Counted from the first letter of the stretch, positions 20,225 through 29,160 are shown. The stretch is 64,000 nucleotides of DNA from Devosia sp. FKR38 (GCF_005222805.1 NZ_STGC01000002.1:323836-387835), one strand, 5' to 3'. Translations and numbers: made by a program. Notes: a model not told the origin generated them from the letters alone.

Positions 20225-20322
20225 AGGCCGGCCAAGGCGTTGAGGACCCGGACCGGCCTGGGGAGACGGCAGCAGCAAGCCCCGCTCGTCGGGCGGCGTC
20301 AGGGGTGGACCTAATGGGTCCA
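20225..20322 (-). promoter_or_regulatory. structured leader of the ABC-F gene (attenuator candidate)
   Basis: Between the predicted promoter and the ABC-F start lie a hairpin with TGGACC/GGTCCA arms (20306-20322) and a larger one with AGGCCGG/CCGGCCT arms (20225-20231 and 20253-20259), which on the minus strand is followed by a T-rich tract. A short frame starting ATG at 20329 runs through it. This layout resembles antibiotic- or stall-responsive attenuation, which some ABC-F genes use; that is inference. Confidence 0.35.
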
Positions 20323-20345
20323 GACGCATGCGCCCGATGGCTCAG

Positions 20346-20374
20346 ACTAGAGCACGCCTAAATATGATTGTCAA
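20346..20374 (-). promoter_or_regulatory. sigma-70-type promoter for the ABC-F gene
   Basis: On the minus strand a consensus TTGACA (20374-20369) stands 17 nt from TCTAGT (20351-20346), predicting a leader of about 200 nt. Two inverted repeats overlap the -35: GTCAAAC/GTTTGAC (20370-20376, 20385-20391) and AAATATGA/TCATATTT (20360-20367, 20377-20384), so a repressor may bind here. Confidence 0.5.
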
Positions 20375-20411
20375 ACTCATATTTGTTTGACGGATGTATC
20401 TCGCGTCAGCC

Positions 20412-20873
20412 TCAGTGCAGGGGCACCGAGACAGCCTCGATAGCGGTCAGGCCCAGGCGATCGCGGATGGAGCGTTTCTTGCTGGCGAGATCGGCGACTG
20501 TATAGCCGGCCAGAACCTCGAAGAAGGCTCCAAGTGCCTCGCGCAGCGCGCCATTGAGGTCGCATTCCCCCACCAGCGGGCATTCGGAGCCCTCTTCGAA
20601 GCATTCGGCCAGCGCGAAACTCTCTTCGGTGAGGCGAATGATATCGAGCAGGGTGATGTCTTCGGCCTTCTTGCCCAGACGAATGCCGCCATGGCGACCG
20701 CGCACGGTGGCCAGCAGGCCCGCTTCAACCAATGGCTTGATCAGCTTGAACAGGAAGAGCTCGGAAATGTTGTAGGCCTTAGCCACGTCGGCCACCCGGC
20801 TCAGGTCCGGTTCATTTACGGCGCAGTACACAAGGGTGCGGATTGCATAGTTGGACTGACGGGTCAGACGCAC
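20412..20873 (-). CDS. rirA: RirA-type Rrf2 family iron regulator
   Basis: Iron-sulphur-cluster transcription regulator that represses iron uptake genes when iron is sufficient. The protein (153 residues from GTG 20873) begins MRLTRQSNYAIRTLVYC, matching rhizobial RirA, has the Rrf2 winged helix and KAYNISELFLFK, and carries the three cluster cysteines at about 91, 98 and 104 (AECFEEGSECPLVGEC). AAGAGG precedes GTG 20873 by 6 nt; an upstream GTG at 20897 would add eight residues not found in RirA. It has a consensus promoter containing an Irr-box-like motif. Confidence 0.87.
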   Translation of the reverse strand: MRLTRQSNYAIRTLVYCAVNEPDLSRVADVAKAYNISELFLFKLIKPLVEAGLLATVRGRHGGIRLGKKAEDITLLDIIRLTEESFALAECFEEGSECPLVGECDLNGALREALGAFFEVLAGYTVADLASKKRSIRDRLGLTAIEAVSVPLH

Positions 20874-20955
20874 ATTGAACCTCTTAGCAGGCGCCACCCG
20901 GACGGCCCGATGACGGCAAGGACAGCACAGCGATCCAGATCGATGCGCTGGCCGT

Positions 20956-20983
20956 ATATTATAACCATTCTAAGCTATGTCAA
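20956..20983 (-). promoter_or_regulatory. rirA promoter with Irr (ICE)-like box in the spacer
   Basis: Minus strand: TTGACA (20983-20978), 16-nt spacer, TAATAT (20961-20956; TATAAT overlaps it). Within the spacer and -10 lies TTAGAA-3 nt-TTATAA (20973-20959), one base from the symmetrical TTAGAA/TTCTAA core of the iron control element bound by Irr. Irr repression of rirA under low iron is known in Agrobacterium, so the placement makes sense. Confidence 0.55.
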
Positions 20984-20990
20984 CGAAACA

Positions 20991-21005
20991 TGATGGGGTC
21001 ATTCA
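20991..21005. promoter_or_regulatory. IRO-box-like TGA-N9-TCA motif
   Basis: The core pattern of the RirA iron-responsive operator occurs between the divergent rirA and IHF-like genes, just upstream of the rirA -35. The pattern is short and can occur by chance, so support is weak without the flanking consensus. Confidence 0.3.
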
Positions 21006-21038
21006 TATTTAAAGGGCCCGCGTTGCCTCTGGACAGGA

Positions 21039-21065
21039 CCTTAAATTCTGCTAATGGATTTAAGG
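21039..21065 (+). promoter_or_regulatory. inverted repeat before the IHF-like gene
   Basis: CCTTAAAT (21039-21046) and ATTTAAGG (21058-21065) are perfect 8-bp arms with an 11-nt loop. The right arm runs into the A/G-rich Shine-Dalgarno region (21062-21074) of the next gene, so an RNA hairpin could hide it or a protein could bind the DNA. Confidence 0.45.
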
Positions 21066-21083
21066 AAAGGGAGATTATCGACG

Positions 21084-21425
21084 TTGAGTAAGACAATCAC
21101 GCGGGCCATGCTCGCGGAAGCGGCAGCGCGGAGGACAGGGCTGCACAAAGCCGACATCGCGCCGTTTGTGGACAGCATGTTCGCTCACATGGCGGCTGCT
21201 CTCATGGACGGCGAGAATGTCAAATTGACGGCATTCGGGTCGTTTCAGGTGCGCAAGCGCGCCGAGCGTCTTGGCCGCAACCCCCGCACGGGCGAAGAGC
21301 ACAAGATATCGCCGCGCCAGACGGTGGTGTTCACGCCAAGCGCGCAGCTGCGCGAAACGCTCGATGCCGTTGAGCTGCCCCCGGCTGACGCCAAGGCGAA
21401 GGCCAAGGAAAGCGTCGATAGCTAG
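21084..21425 (+). CDS. HU/IHF family DNA-binding protein (IHF-alpha-like)
   Basis: Nucleoid-associated, DNA-bending protein of 113 residues. It shows the IHF-alpha layout: LSKTITRAMLAEAAARRTGL at the N-terminus, VKLTAFGSFQVRKR, and the beta-arm GRNPRTGEEHKI with the intercalating Pro. The TTG at 21084 follows AAGGAAAGGGAGA at about 9 nt and matches the family start; the ATG at 21054 has no ribosome-binding site. The C-terminal Lys/Ala-rich tail is longer than usual. It may be a second IHF/HU paralogue rather than the main ihfA. Confidence 0.8.
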   Translation: MSKTITRAMLAEAAARRTGLHKADIAPFVDSMFAHMAAALMDGENVKLTAFGSFQVRKRAERLGRNPRTGEEHKISPRQTVVFTPSAQLRETLDAVELPPADAKAKAKESVDS

Positions 21426-21483
21426 GACGTAGGCTCGCGCCAGGCCGGCGCGGCCAGGTCAAGCGCCCTCTTGCGACCTGCGA

Positions 21484-21499
21484 CCCGGCTGCAGCCGGG
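21484..21499. terminator. GC-rich palindrome between convergent genes
   Basis: Perfect 16-bp palindrome CCCGGCTGCAGCCGGG between the IHF-like gene and the sugar ABC ATPase gene, which converge. No T-run follows, so termination is only possible. Confidence 0.35.
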
Positions 21500-21537
21500 C
21501 CACCGTTGCGCCAATAGACAGTCCTGACTGCCTCCGG

Positions 21538-22593
21538 TCAGCGCAGGGCGCGACCAGTCTCATCAAACAGATGCACGCCATGGTCGGGCAGACCGATATG
21601 GATGGTGTCATGCAGCTTGAGGTCGGGCGCACCATCGAGCTTGACGGTGATCATCTCGCCGCCTGGCAGCTCGACATAGGCCAGGGCATATTCGCCGAAC
21701 TGCTCGATCACCGACAGCGTGCCAGAGAAATGCGCGGTCTCGGGTGTGGCCAGGTGCAGATGCTCGGGGCGCACGCCCAGGGTCCGCGCCTTGGACAATT
21801 GCCCATGGGCAATGGAGAGCAGCTTGCCGCCAGGCAGGCGCAGGCCGCCAGCATGCTGCTCGACCGCAGTAAAGTTCATGCGCTGGCTGGCGATGAAGCC
21901 GGCCACGAAGATATTGACCGGGTTTGAATAGAGCTCGAGCGGGCTGCCGACCTGCTCGATCCGCCCGGCGTTGAGCACCACGATGCGGTCGGCGAGGGTC
22001 ATGGCCTCGACCTGATCATGGGTCACATAGATCATGGTGGCGTCGAGCGTATCGTGCAGCTTGGCGATCTCGATGCGAGTCTGGGCGCGCAGGGAGGCGT
22101 CCAGATTGCTCAGCGGCTCATCGAACAGGAACACCTTGGGGTCGCGCACGATGGCTCGGCCGATAGCCACGCGCTGACGCTGGCCGCCCGAGAGCGCCTT
22201 GGGCATGCGTTCGAGATAGTCCTCAATCTGCAGGATGCGCGCCGCTGCCCGCACGCGCTGATCCACCTCCGCCCGCGGCGTCTTGGCCAGTTTGAGGCCG
22301 AAGGCCATATTGTCGTAGACCGTCATATGCGGATAAAGCGCATAGGATTGGAACACCATGGCAATGCCACGCTTGGGCGAGGGCACGTCATTGACCAGCA
22401 CGCCCCCGATCGAGATGTCGCCGCCGCTGATCGGCTCAAGCCCGGCGATCATGCGCAGCAGTGTGGACTTGCCGCAGCCCGAGGGCCCGACGAAGACGAC
22501 GAACTCGCCCGATTTGATGTCGAGGTCGACGCCATGGACCACCTCGACACTGCCGTAGGATTTGCGGATACCGCGCAGGGACACATCAGCCAT
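21538..22593 (-). CDS. carbohydrate ABC transporter ATP-binding protein (MalK/UgpC type)
   Basis: Energising ATPase of the mannoside importer, 351 residues. Walker A is GPSGCGKST, signature LSGGQRQRV, Walker B VFLFDEPLSNLD, and a C-terminal OB-fold regulatory domain of the MalK kind is present (GVRPEHL). ATG 22593 has GAGGAG upstream and lies 10 nt after the mannosidase stop. Last gene of the operon. Confidence 0.88.
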   Translation of the reverse strand: MADVSLRGIRKSYGSVEVVHGVDLDIKSGEFVVFVGPSGCGKSTLLRMIAGLEPISGGDISIGGVLVNDVPSPKRGIAMVFQSYALYPHMTVYDNMAFGLKLAKTPRAEVDQRVRAAARILQIEDYLERMPKALSGGQRQRVAIGRAIVRDPKVFLFDEPLSNLDASLRAQTRIEIAKLHDTLDATMIYVTHDQVEAMTLADRIVVLNAGRIEQVGSPLELYSNPVNIFVAGFIASQRMNFTAVEQHAGGLRLPGGKLLSIAHGQLSKARTLGVRPEHLHLATPETAHFSGTLSVIEQFGEYALAYVELPGGEMITVKLDGAPDLKLHDTIHIGLPDHGVHLFDETGRALR

Positions 22594-22603
22594 AGCAGAC
22601 TCC

Positions 22604-25600
22604 TCAGGTTTCAATCAGCAAGGTGGCGATTTCAAACGGCCGCAGTGCCAGCGTCACGCTGTTGTCGGTCAGCTTGAGGGGCTTGCCGGGGTGCTCCTCC
22701 ATCAGATTGACGGTGCGGACCGATTTCACCTTCATACCGAAAGTGATGGTCGCGTTGGCGCGGATATTGGCGTGCTCGAACACGCGCAACACGGCAGCAT
22801 CGGACTTTTCCGCCTTCTTGACCGTCTCAAGGGTGACATTGTTGCAGTCGACCCGGGCAAAGCTGAAGCTGGGCAGTTCGGCGGCCAGCGCCTTGGCCGG
22901 CGCCAGGGCGCCGATGACGGCAACCGGATTGTTGAAGCGTTCGGCGGCGCGGTGCACTTCGGCCAGATCGGTGACGCCACCGTGCACGAACAGGCCATAG
23001 CGGATGCGATGGTGACCGATGTCGGCCTGGGGATCGGGGAAGATCGAGCCGCGCACCAGAGTCAGACGCACCGACTGCTCCAGGCAGTCATAGGCATATT
23101 TGCTGTCGTTGAGCAGGGCGACGCCGAAGTCGGTTTCGCTGAGGTCAACCCAGCGGTGCATTGAGGCTTCGAAACGCGCCTTGTCCCAGCTGGTGTTGCG
23201 ATGAGTGGGGCGCTTGACATGGCCGAACTGGATTTCCGAGCGAATCTCTGAGGTGTTGAGATCGAAGGGGAACTGCGCCTTGAGCACGGTGTGGCGCTCG
23301 TGCCAATCGATGAAGGTGTCGAACTCCACCTGCCGCTCGCCGGCGACCAGGGAGATGATCTGCACCAGCTTTGAGGCCTGATAGCTGCGCTCGACGCGGA
23401 TGGCGGCCCGATGCGGGCCCGTCTCGACGACGGTCACCGACGACTTGCCGTCCGCCAGGGGCCAGAACTGCTCCTCGAAATAGCGGTCGATGTCCCAGGC
23501 GTCCCATTCCATCGGCTTGTCTTCATAGGCAATGAGCCGGTTGGCGCGGGCGCCCGCGGCCAGGGTCTCGCGCTGGCGCGTCTTGTCGAAAATCGAAGTG
23601 ATTTCGCCCGACGCATCAAAGGTCAGCTTGATCAGCTCGTTCTCAAGATGAGTGGCCGAGACCGACAGGGTCGACTTGGCCTTGCCGCCATCGCCCTGCA
23701 CCAGTTGCGCCGCTGTCCAGCCGAGCGGGGCAATCCCGGCGACCGGGGCCGCATAGCTGGTTTCGCCGGCAGCGCCGACGAGGCGCTGCACTGGATGGTT
23801 GGCGCCGGCTGTGGCCAAAGCCGTGCCGGCCAGACTTGCTTGACTGCCCAGCACGACCAGGCCGGTGCGCTCCTGACCGGTGAAGTTGAACAGCCGCAGC
23901 TGGTCAGCACCGGGCTTGGCAAAGGCCTGGGCCGCATTGTGCCAGGGACCATTGTGCGAGCTCAGGGTTGAGAAGATCTGGTCGTATTCGGCGTCGCTGT
24001 CGACATAGACCTCGGGAATCGAGGTGCCTGGCAGGATATCGTGGAACTGGTTGATCAGCACCAGCTCCCAGAACTGGGCGAGCACATCGACCGGATAGGC
24101 AGCGCCGGTCTGGGCCAGGGCCATCATGCCCAGGAACTCCAGCTCGCGCAGCTTGCGCTCGGCATTGCGGTTGTTGGCCTTGTTCTTGGCCACCGAGGTC
24201 AGCGTGCCGCGGTGATACTGCAGATAGAGCTCCCCGTTCCAGGTGGGGAAGCGGGAATCGGGGGCGTCCATATGGGCGCCGAGGCGCTCGAGGAAGGGCA
24301 CGATGCCTTCGAGCTTGACGCGGGGGGCGCCGGGAATGCCGCGCTCAAGGCGAATGCCGCGCTCGATCATGCCGCGGGTGGGGCCGCCACCGCCGTCGCC
24401 ATAGCCATAGCTCATCACCACCTCGTCATGGGCGGCCTTGGGCTCATAGCGCTTCCAAGCGCCCATGGTCTCGGACACCGAGAGATCGCCATTATAGGTG
24501 GTGAAGATCTGCTCGCTTTCAAAGCGCTGGGCGGTGATCAGCTGCGCCTTGGTGACCGTGCCGTCGATGCCACGCCAATGGAAGCTGTCATAGGGGAAGC
24601 GGTCGGTGTCGTTCCAGCTCAGCTTGCTGGTGACGAAATACTTCAGCCCTGACTTGTCCATCACCTGCGGCAGGTTGGCCGAATAGCCAAAGGTATCGGG
24701 CAACCAGACGGTCTTGGGGTCGACGCCGAAGTTTTCCAGGTGGAAGCGGCGGCCGCGCATGATCTGGCGGACCAGGGATTCGCCGGAGACGATATTGACG
24801 TCGGGCTCCACCCACATGGCGCCTTCGATCTCGAACTGGCCGGATTTGACGCGCTTGAGCAGCCGCGTCCAAAGCTCGGGATAGTCCTTCTTGATGAAGT
24901 CGAAGAGCACCGACTGATTATACATGAAGACGAATTCGGGATACTCTTCCATCAGGTTGAGCACCGTGGCGAAGGACCGTCCGGTCTTGTCGCGCGTGTG
25001 CATGACACGCCAGAGCCAGCCCACATCAAGATGGGTGGAACCGACCGCGGTGATCTGCGGCTGGGTCTCGGTATCGACCAGGGCATAGACTTCGGCGGCG
25101 ATCTTTTCGGCCGCACCCAGCGAGGCCTCAAGCCCCTCGACATTGCCATCGCGGCGGTCGAGCGCGCGCAGCGCCCGCTCGACGATGGCCAGAATGGCAT
25201 GGCGGCGCGAATCCTGCTGCTGCAGGCGCACGGCCACTTCCAGCGGCGTCATCAGGTCATAGTAGAGTTTCTCAACGCGCTCGTTGCGCGTGAAGAACTC
25301 GACCTTGAAGCCCACCAGCGGGCGATCAAAGAAGGTGAAGGCATTGACCAAAAGGATATGCTTGTTGCCCGGCTTGGCCTTGCGTTCGATGACCAGTTCG
25401 GTGTGGTTGCCATCGAGCGCCTGGGCGATCTTGCCATCGAGATAGGCCAGGCACTGCGGATCGGTGGAGCCCGGACGATCCTGCCACTGGCTGGTGAACT
25501 TGAGCACCAGCGTCTTGCCGGCCGCGGCGGCGGGCACCTCGACCTCGGCAGCGAACCAGGTGTGCCCCTGTTTCTTGGCCCAGACCGAATGGCTGCCAAA

Positions 25601-25804
25601 CTGTTCCCAGGCGCGCCAGTCATCGGCGAGTGCAGCCGCTGCCGTTACATCGGCGCGCTGCACATGCCATTGGAAGGGCGCATCGGCGATGGGGGTAAGG
25701 ATCTTCTGCTCGAGATCGGCACACAGCCGGAGCAGCTTGCCTTCCATCTTGAGATCGTCGTCCAGCAGGCCCAGCTTGGACGAGAGGGGATTGGAATAGG
25801 TCAT
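22604..25804 (-). CDS. alpha-mannosidase, glycoside hydrolase family 38
   Basis: Cytoplasmic exo-acting mannosidase of 1066 residues, no signal peptide. The GH38 domain shows HLDVGWLW near residue 258 (zinc ligands) and WLPDTFGYS near 370, whose Asp region matches the catalytic nucleophile site; the C-terminal beta domains follow. Its start overlaps the upstream permease stop by 4 nt. Sitting inside an importer operon, it probably cleaves mannosides after uptake. Confidence 0.9.
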   Translation of the reverse strand: MTYSNPLSSKLGLLDDDLKMEGKLLRLCADLEQKILTPIADAPFQWHVQRADVTAAAALADDWRAWEQFGSHSVWAKKQGHTWFAAEVEVPAAAAGKTLVLKFTSQWQDRPGSTDPQCLAYLDGKIAQALDGNHTELVIERKAKPGNKHILLVNAFTFFDRPLVGFKVEFFTRNERVEKLYYDLMTPLEVAVRLQQQDSRRHAILAIVERALRALDRRDGNVEGLEASLGAAEKIAAEVYALVDTETQPQITAVGSTHLDVGWLWRVMHTRDKTGRSFATVLNLMEEYPEFVFMYNQSVLFDFIKKDYPELWTRLLKRVKSGQFEIEGAMWVEPDVNIVSGESLVRQIMRGRRFHLENFGVDPKTVWLPDTFGYSANLPQVMDKSGLKYFVTSKLSWNDTDRFPYDSFHWRGIDGTVTKAQLITAQRFESEQIFTTYNGDLSVSETMGAWKRYEPKAAHDEVVMSYGYGDGGGGPTRGMIERGIRLERGIPGAPRVKLEGIVPFLERLGAHMDAPDSRFPTWNGELYLQYHRGTLTSVAKNKANNRNAERKLRELEFLGMMALAQTGAAYPVDVLAQFWELVLINQFHDILPGTSIPEVYVDSDAEYDQIFSTLSSHNGPWHNAAQAFAKPGADQLRLFNFTGQERTGLVVLGSQASLAGTALATAGANHPVQRLVGAAGETSYAAPVAGIAPLGWTAAQLVQGDGGKAKSTLSVSATHLENELIKLTFDASGEITSIFDKTRQRETLAAGARANRLIAYEDKPMEWDAWDIDRYFEEQFWPLADGKSSVTVVETGPHRAAIRVERSYQASKLVQIISLVAGERQVEFDTFIDWHERHTVLKAQFPFDLNTSEIRSEIQFGHVKRPTHRNTSWDKARFEASMHRWVDLSETDFGVALLNDSKYAYDCLEQSVRLTLVRGSIFPDPQADIGHHRIRYGLFVHGGVTDLAEVHRAAERFNNPVAVIGALAPAKALAAELPSFSFARVDCNNVTLETVKKAEKSDAAVLRVFEHANIRANATITFGMKVKSVRTVNLMEEHPGKPLKLTDNSVTLALRPFEIATLLIET

Positions 25805-26616
25805 CCTTTGACTCCGACGCCGGCGAAACCAGTGTTCATGTTTCGCCGCAGCAAGAAATAGACGCCGACCGCCGGCGCTGCGTAGATGATGGAATAGGCC
25901 GTGAGGAACCCGTAGTTGATGGCCCCCTGCTGGCCGAAGGCGGCATAGAGGCCCACCGACATGGGGAAGGCATCCTGCACGCGGGCAAAGATCAGCGGCA
26001 AAAGGAACTCGTTCCAGGCGCCGGTGAAGCTGAAGAACCAGACCACGGCAATGCCGGCCCGCGACATGGGCAGCACGATGCGGGTGACGATCTGGAACAG
26101 TGTTGCTCCCTCCACATAGGCGGCTTCCTCAAGCTCGATCGGCACGGTGTCGAAGAAGTTCTTGAGCAGCAGCAGGGTGAAGGGGAGATTGAGAATTGTC
26201 AGCGCGATGATGACGCCGAGCTGATTGAGCAGGCCGCCGCGCTGGGCTGCGAAATAGAGGGGCACCAGCACGCCCGCCGATGGCAGCATGCGCAGCAGCA
26301 CCAGGGTCCACAAAAAGGCATTGCGGCCCGGGATGCGCAGGCGTGACAGCGGATAGGCGGCCGCAATGCCCACCACAACGCTCAGCGTTGCTGTCCCGGC
26401 GGCAATGAGCATGGAATTGAGGAACTGTCGCCCGGCATTGCCGCTGATGGCCATGGCGAAGTTGTCCAGGCCCACCGAGCGCGGGATTTCCAGCTGCCCG
26501 GTGGAGGCGGTGTTGAAGGCATTCAGGAACAGCCAGGAAAAGGGACTGACCCAGATGATGGCCATGAAGGTCAAGGCAATGGCCGTCAGCCGCGAATGCG
26601 TCGGGTTGGTTTCCAT
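25801..26616 (-). CDS. carbohydrate ABC transporter permease (MalG type)
   Basis: Inner-membrane permease of 271 residues with six hydrophobic helices and the coupling EAA loop (ELEEAAYVEGATLFQ). It begins directly after the stop of the upstream permease gene and overlaps the mannosidase start. Confidence 0.87.
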   Translation of the reverse strand: METNPTHSRLTAIALTFMAIIWVSPFSWLFLNAFNTASTGQLEIPRSVGLDNFAMAISGNAGRQFLNSMLIAAGTATLSVVVGIAAAYPLSRLRIPGRNAFLWTLVLLRMLPSAGVLVPLYFAAQRGGLLNQLGVIIALTILNLPFTLLLLKNFFDTVPIELEEAAYVEGATLFQIVTRIVLPMSRAGIAVVWFFSFTGAWNEFLLPLIFARVQDAFPMSVGLYAAFGQQGAINYGFLTAYSIIYAAPAVGVYFLLRRNMNTGFAGVGVKG

Positions 26617-27507
26617 TTACTTGGGCTCCCGCAGCAGGCGCAGATAGAAGATGGACAGAACCCCCACGATGGCCAGCATGGCTACGGAAATGGCGCTGCC
26701 GAAGCCCAGGTTGCCGCGGGCAAAGCTCTGATTGTAGAGGAAGACCGCCAGGGTTTCGGTCTGCCGGCCAGGACCACCGCCGGTCATCGCGAAAATCAGC
26801 GGGAAATAGGTGAAGGTCCAGATGGTGATGAACAGCATATTGGTGGCGATGTGCGGCCGGATGATGGGCAGCATGACCAGCCAGATGCGCTGCAGTGGCG
26901 TGGCGCCATCGACCTTGGCCGCCTCGACCACTTCGCGGGACACCGAATCCAGTGCTGCCGAGAACAGCAGATAGGACCAGGCCGTGCCCTTCCAGACATT
27001 GGCGACAATGACGACCGGCAGGGCATAGTCATTGATGAAGCTGATCGGCGGGAAGCCAAGCGGCACCACAATGAGGGCGTTGATCAGGCCGGTCTGACTG
27101 GTGGTGGCCGACCACAGGAACGCCGCCACGATATCGGGCAACAGCCAGCCCAGCATGATGCAGACTTCCACAACGCTGCGGATGGTCGATTGCGTGCCGC
27201 GCAGCGTGGCCGCCAGAAGGAAGCCGAGCACCGACTGGCCGACGATGGCGGAGAAAAAGACAAAGACCACCGTGGTCCACAGCGCGTCCAGGAAGCCCTT
27301 GCGGGTGAACAGGCGCTCGAAATTCTGCAGGCCCACCCAGCTCCATTCCACCGACTTGCGGCCCACCAGGGCCAGATCGGTGAAGCTGAAGGCAAAGGCC
27401 CAGGCGGTGAAATAGAGCAGCACGCCGATCAGCAGGGCCGCCGGCAGCATGCCCAGGCCCAGGACGAGCAGATTGCTGGTGAGCCAGGGATTGGACTGGT
27501 TCTTCAT
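26617..27507 (-). CDS. carbohydrate ABC transporter permease (MalF type)
   Basis: Partner permease of 296 residues with about six helices and the coupling loop EVVEAAKVDGATPLQ. AGGGA precedes the ATG. Together with the MalG-type protein it forms the membrane channel for the sugar captured by the binding protein encoded upstream. Confidence 0.87.
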   Translation of the reverse strand: MKNQSNPWLTSNLLVLGLGMLPAALLIGVLLYFTAWAFAFSFTDLALVGRKSVEWSWVGLQNFERLFTRKGFLDALWTTVVFVFFSAIVGQSVLGFLLAATLRGTQSTIRSVVEVCIMLGWLLPDIVAAFLWSATTSQTGLINALIVVPLGFPPISFINDYALPVVIVANVWKGTAWSYLLFSAALDSVSREVVEAAKVDGATPLQRIWLVMLPIIRPHIATNMLFITIWTFTYFPLIFAMTGGGPGRQTETLAVFLYNQSFARGNLGFGSAISVAMLAIVGVLSIFYLRLLREPK

Positions 27508-27624
27508 TGCGGATCCCTCACTGGCGACAATAGTCAGTCGAGCAAATGGCTAAGCGCCGGCGCGATGGCTGCGCCAACCAATCAAGCAAAGGGTGTCGCA
27601 ACCTTGCGGTCGCGGCACCCCTGG

Positions 27625-27656
27625 AGCGACGCCCGGAGGACAGTGCGGGCGTCGCT
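27625..27656 (-). terminator. hairpin between sugar-binding protein and permease genes
   Basis: Perfect 11-bp arms AGCGACGCCCG/CGGGCGTCGCT with a 10-nt loop, 12 nt after the binding-protein stop on the minus strand. Likely a partial terminator or stabiliser giving excess binding protein. Confidence 0.6.
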
Positions 27657-27667
27657 GGGGAGAGCGG

Positions 27668-28984
27668 TTACTCGTAGGTCATGACCTTGTCGGTGCCGAA
27701 TTCGTCGACCAGAGCATCGTGATACTCCTGGATGACGTCATCGACCGAAGCCCCATCGAGGATATCGGCGGTGGCCTGCTGGACCAGCGCGGAGACAGTC
27801 TGGTAGCCCGGAACGGTATCGCGGCCCGTGGTCTCGGCCGCCAGCGCGGTTGCCTTGGCCAGGAAGGGGTCAGCGGTATATTCAGGCGATTCCGAGATGT
27901 CGGTGCGCACAGCCATGCGGTGGTTGGCCAAGGTCCAGGCCTTGAAGTTGGCCTCGTCGAAAATGGCGGTCACGAGCTTAAAAGCCATATCCTTGTCGGC
28001 GGCCTTGGCATTGACGCCGATGGTCCAGCCACCCGAGATATTGGTGGTGGTCTTGGCGCCAGGCTCGCCCGAACCGGGCCAGGGGGTCCAGCCCACCTGG
28101 GCGTCGCGCTCTTCGCGGCTGGGCGGATTGTTGCAATCCCACAGGCAGGCATCTTCCCACGAACCACTGGCCAGAATGCCGAGCTGGTCATTGGCAAGGG
28201 CCGCGCGAACAGCGGCACCGATATCGGTGGCGTAGTTCAGGTCTGCCGGGTTGAGCTGCTTGTCGACATAGACCTGATGGTAGAGGTCGAACGTACGACG
28301 GAGCGCCGGGCTGTCGCCGATCCACTGGCCGGTTTCACGATTGAGCAGGCGATTGCGGTCGCCTTCGGGGACGTCGGCGCCGAGCAGCGCCATATAGACG
28401 CCCTGCATGGTGGCGGCTTCAGCCTGCTTGGTGCCGGCGGGCAGCTGGAACGGATACTGCACGCCCGCATCCTTGAGCTTCTGGGCCGCGTCGAGAATAT
28501 CGGCCCAAGTCTTGGGCTCCCAAGGCAGGGCAATGCCGGCCTTTTCGAAGTTGGACTTGTCGTACCAGAGCATGCGCACGTCGGTGTCGGTGGGCAGGGC
28601 GTAGACCTTGCCCTGGTAGGAGGCCACTTCCAGCAGGCCCGGCAGATAGTACTGATACTGGTCCCAGCCGGCAGCCAGATCGTTGAGCGGCTCGAGATAG
28701 CCCGACGAGGCCAGCTCGGACACCATGAAGCTATCCATCAGATTGACGTCGGCGGCGGTGCCGGCAGCCAGATCGAGCGCAATGCGCTGGTCATAGCCCT
28801 GGCCGGGCAGCTTGATAGCCTTGACGGTCTCGCCGGTCTCGGCCTCGAAGGCCTTGATGCCGGGCTCGACCAGCGATTCAATCCAGTCGGCATACATGAA
28901 TGTCACTTCGGCCCGGGCCGGGATTGCGGCGGCCGCCACCAGCGACAGGGCCGCCACGGTGGTCAGAAAACCCTTCTTGAGCAT
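27668..28984 (-). CDS. carbohydrate ABC transporter substrate-binding protein
   Basis: Periplasmic SBP family 1 protein of 438 residues. A signal peptide (about 1-25, ending PARA) is followed by the two-lobed binding fold. ATG 28984 is preceded by GGAGGAG. First gene of a five-gene operon (binding protein, two permeases, GH38 mannosidase, ATPase), so the ligand is probably a mannose-containing oligosaccharide; this is inferred from context. Confidence 0.87.
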   Translation of the reverse strand: MLKKGFLTTVAALSLVAAAAIPARAEVTFMYADWIESLVEPGIKAFEAETGETVKAIKLPGQGYDQRIALDLAAGTAADVNLMDSFMVSELASSGYLEPLNDLAAGWDQYQYYLPGLLEVASYQGKVYALPTDTDVRMLWYDKSNFEKAGIALPWEPKTWADILDAAQKLKDAGVQYPFQLPAGTKQAEAATMQGVYMALLGADVPEGDRNRLLNRETGQWIGDSPALRRTFDLYHQVYVDKQLNPADLNYATDIGAAVRAALANDQLGILASGSWEDACLWDCNNPPSREERDAQVGWTPWPGSGEPGAKTTTNISGGWTIGVNAKAADKDMAFKLVTAIFDEANFKAWTLANHRMAVRTDISESPEYTADPFLAKATALAAETTGRDTVPGYQTVSALVQQATADILDGASVDDVIQEYHDALVDEFGTDKVMTYE

Positions 28985-29074
28985 GAACTCCTCCTCTGCT
29001 GCTCTCGCCGCCTCGTTGGACGGCGCCGCGTCAGACCGCGGGGCCTCAACGCGGGCTGACGTAACCACAGGATA

Positions 29075-29086
29075 TGCAACGTTGCA
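29075..29086. promoter_or_regulatory. LacI-type operator (proximal to the transporter operon)
   Basis: Perfect 12-bp palindrome TGCAACGTTGCA with the central CG typical of LacI-family sites, about 90 bp before the binding-protein gene. A near-identical copy lies 118 bp away. Confidence 0.6.
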
Positions 29087-29160
29087 AATTATTTCTTGCT
29101 TTGGTCAGTCAGCCTGACCATTCTAGAGTTTTCACCATTCTTTTCAGTAGCTTACTACAA

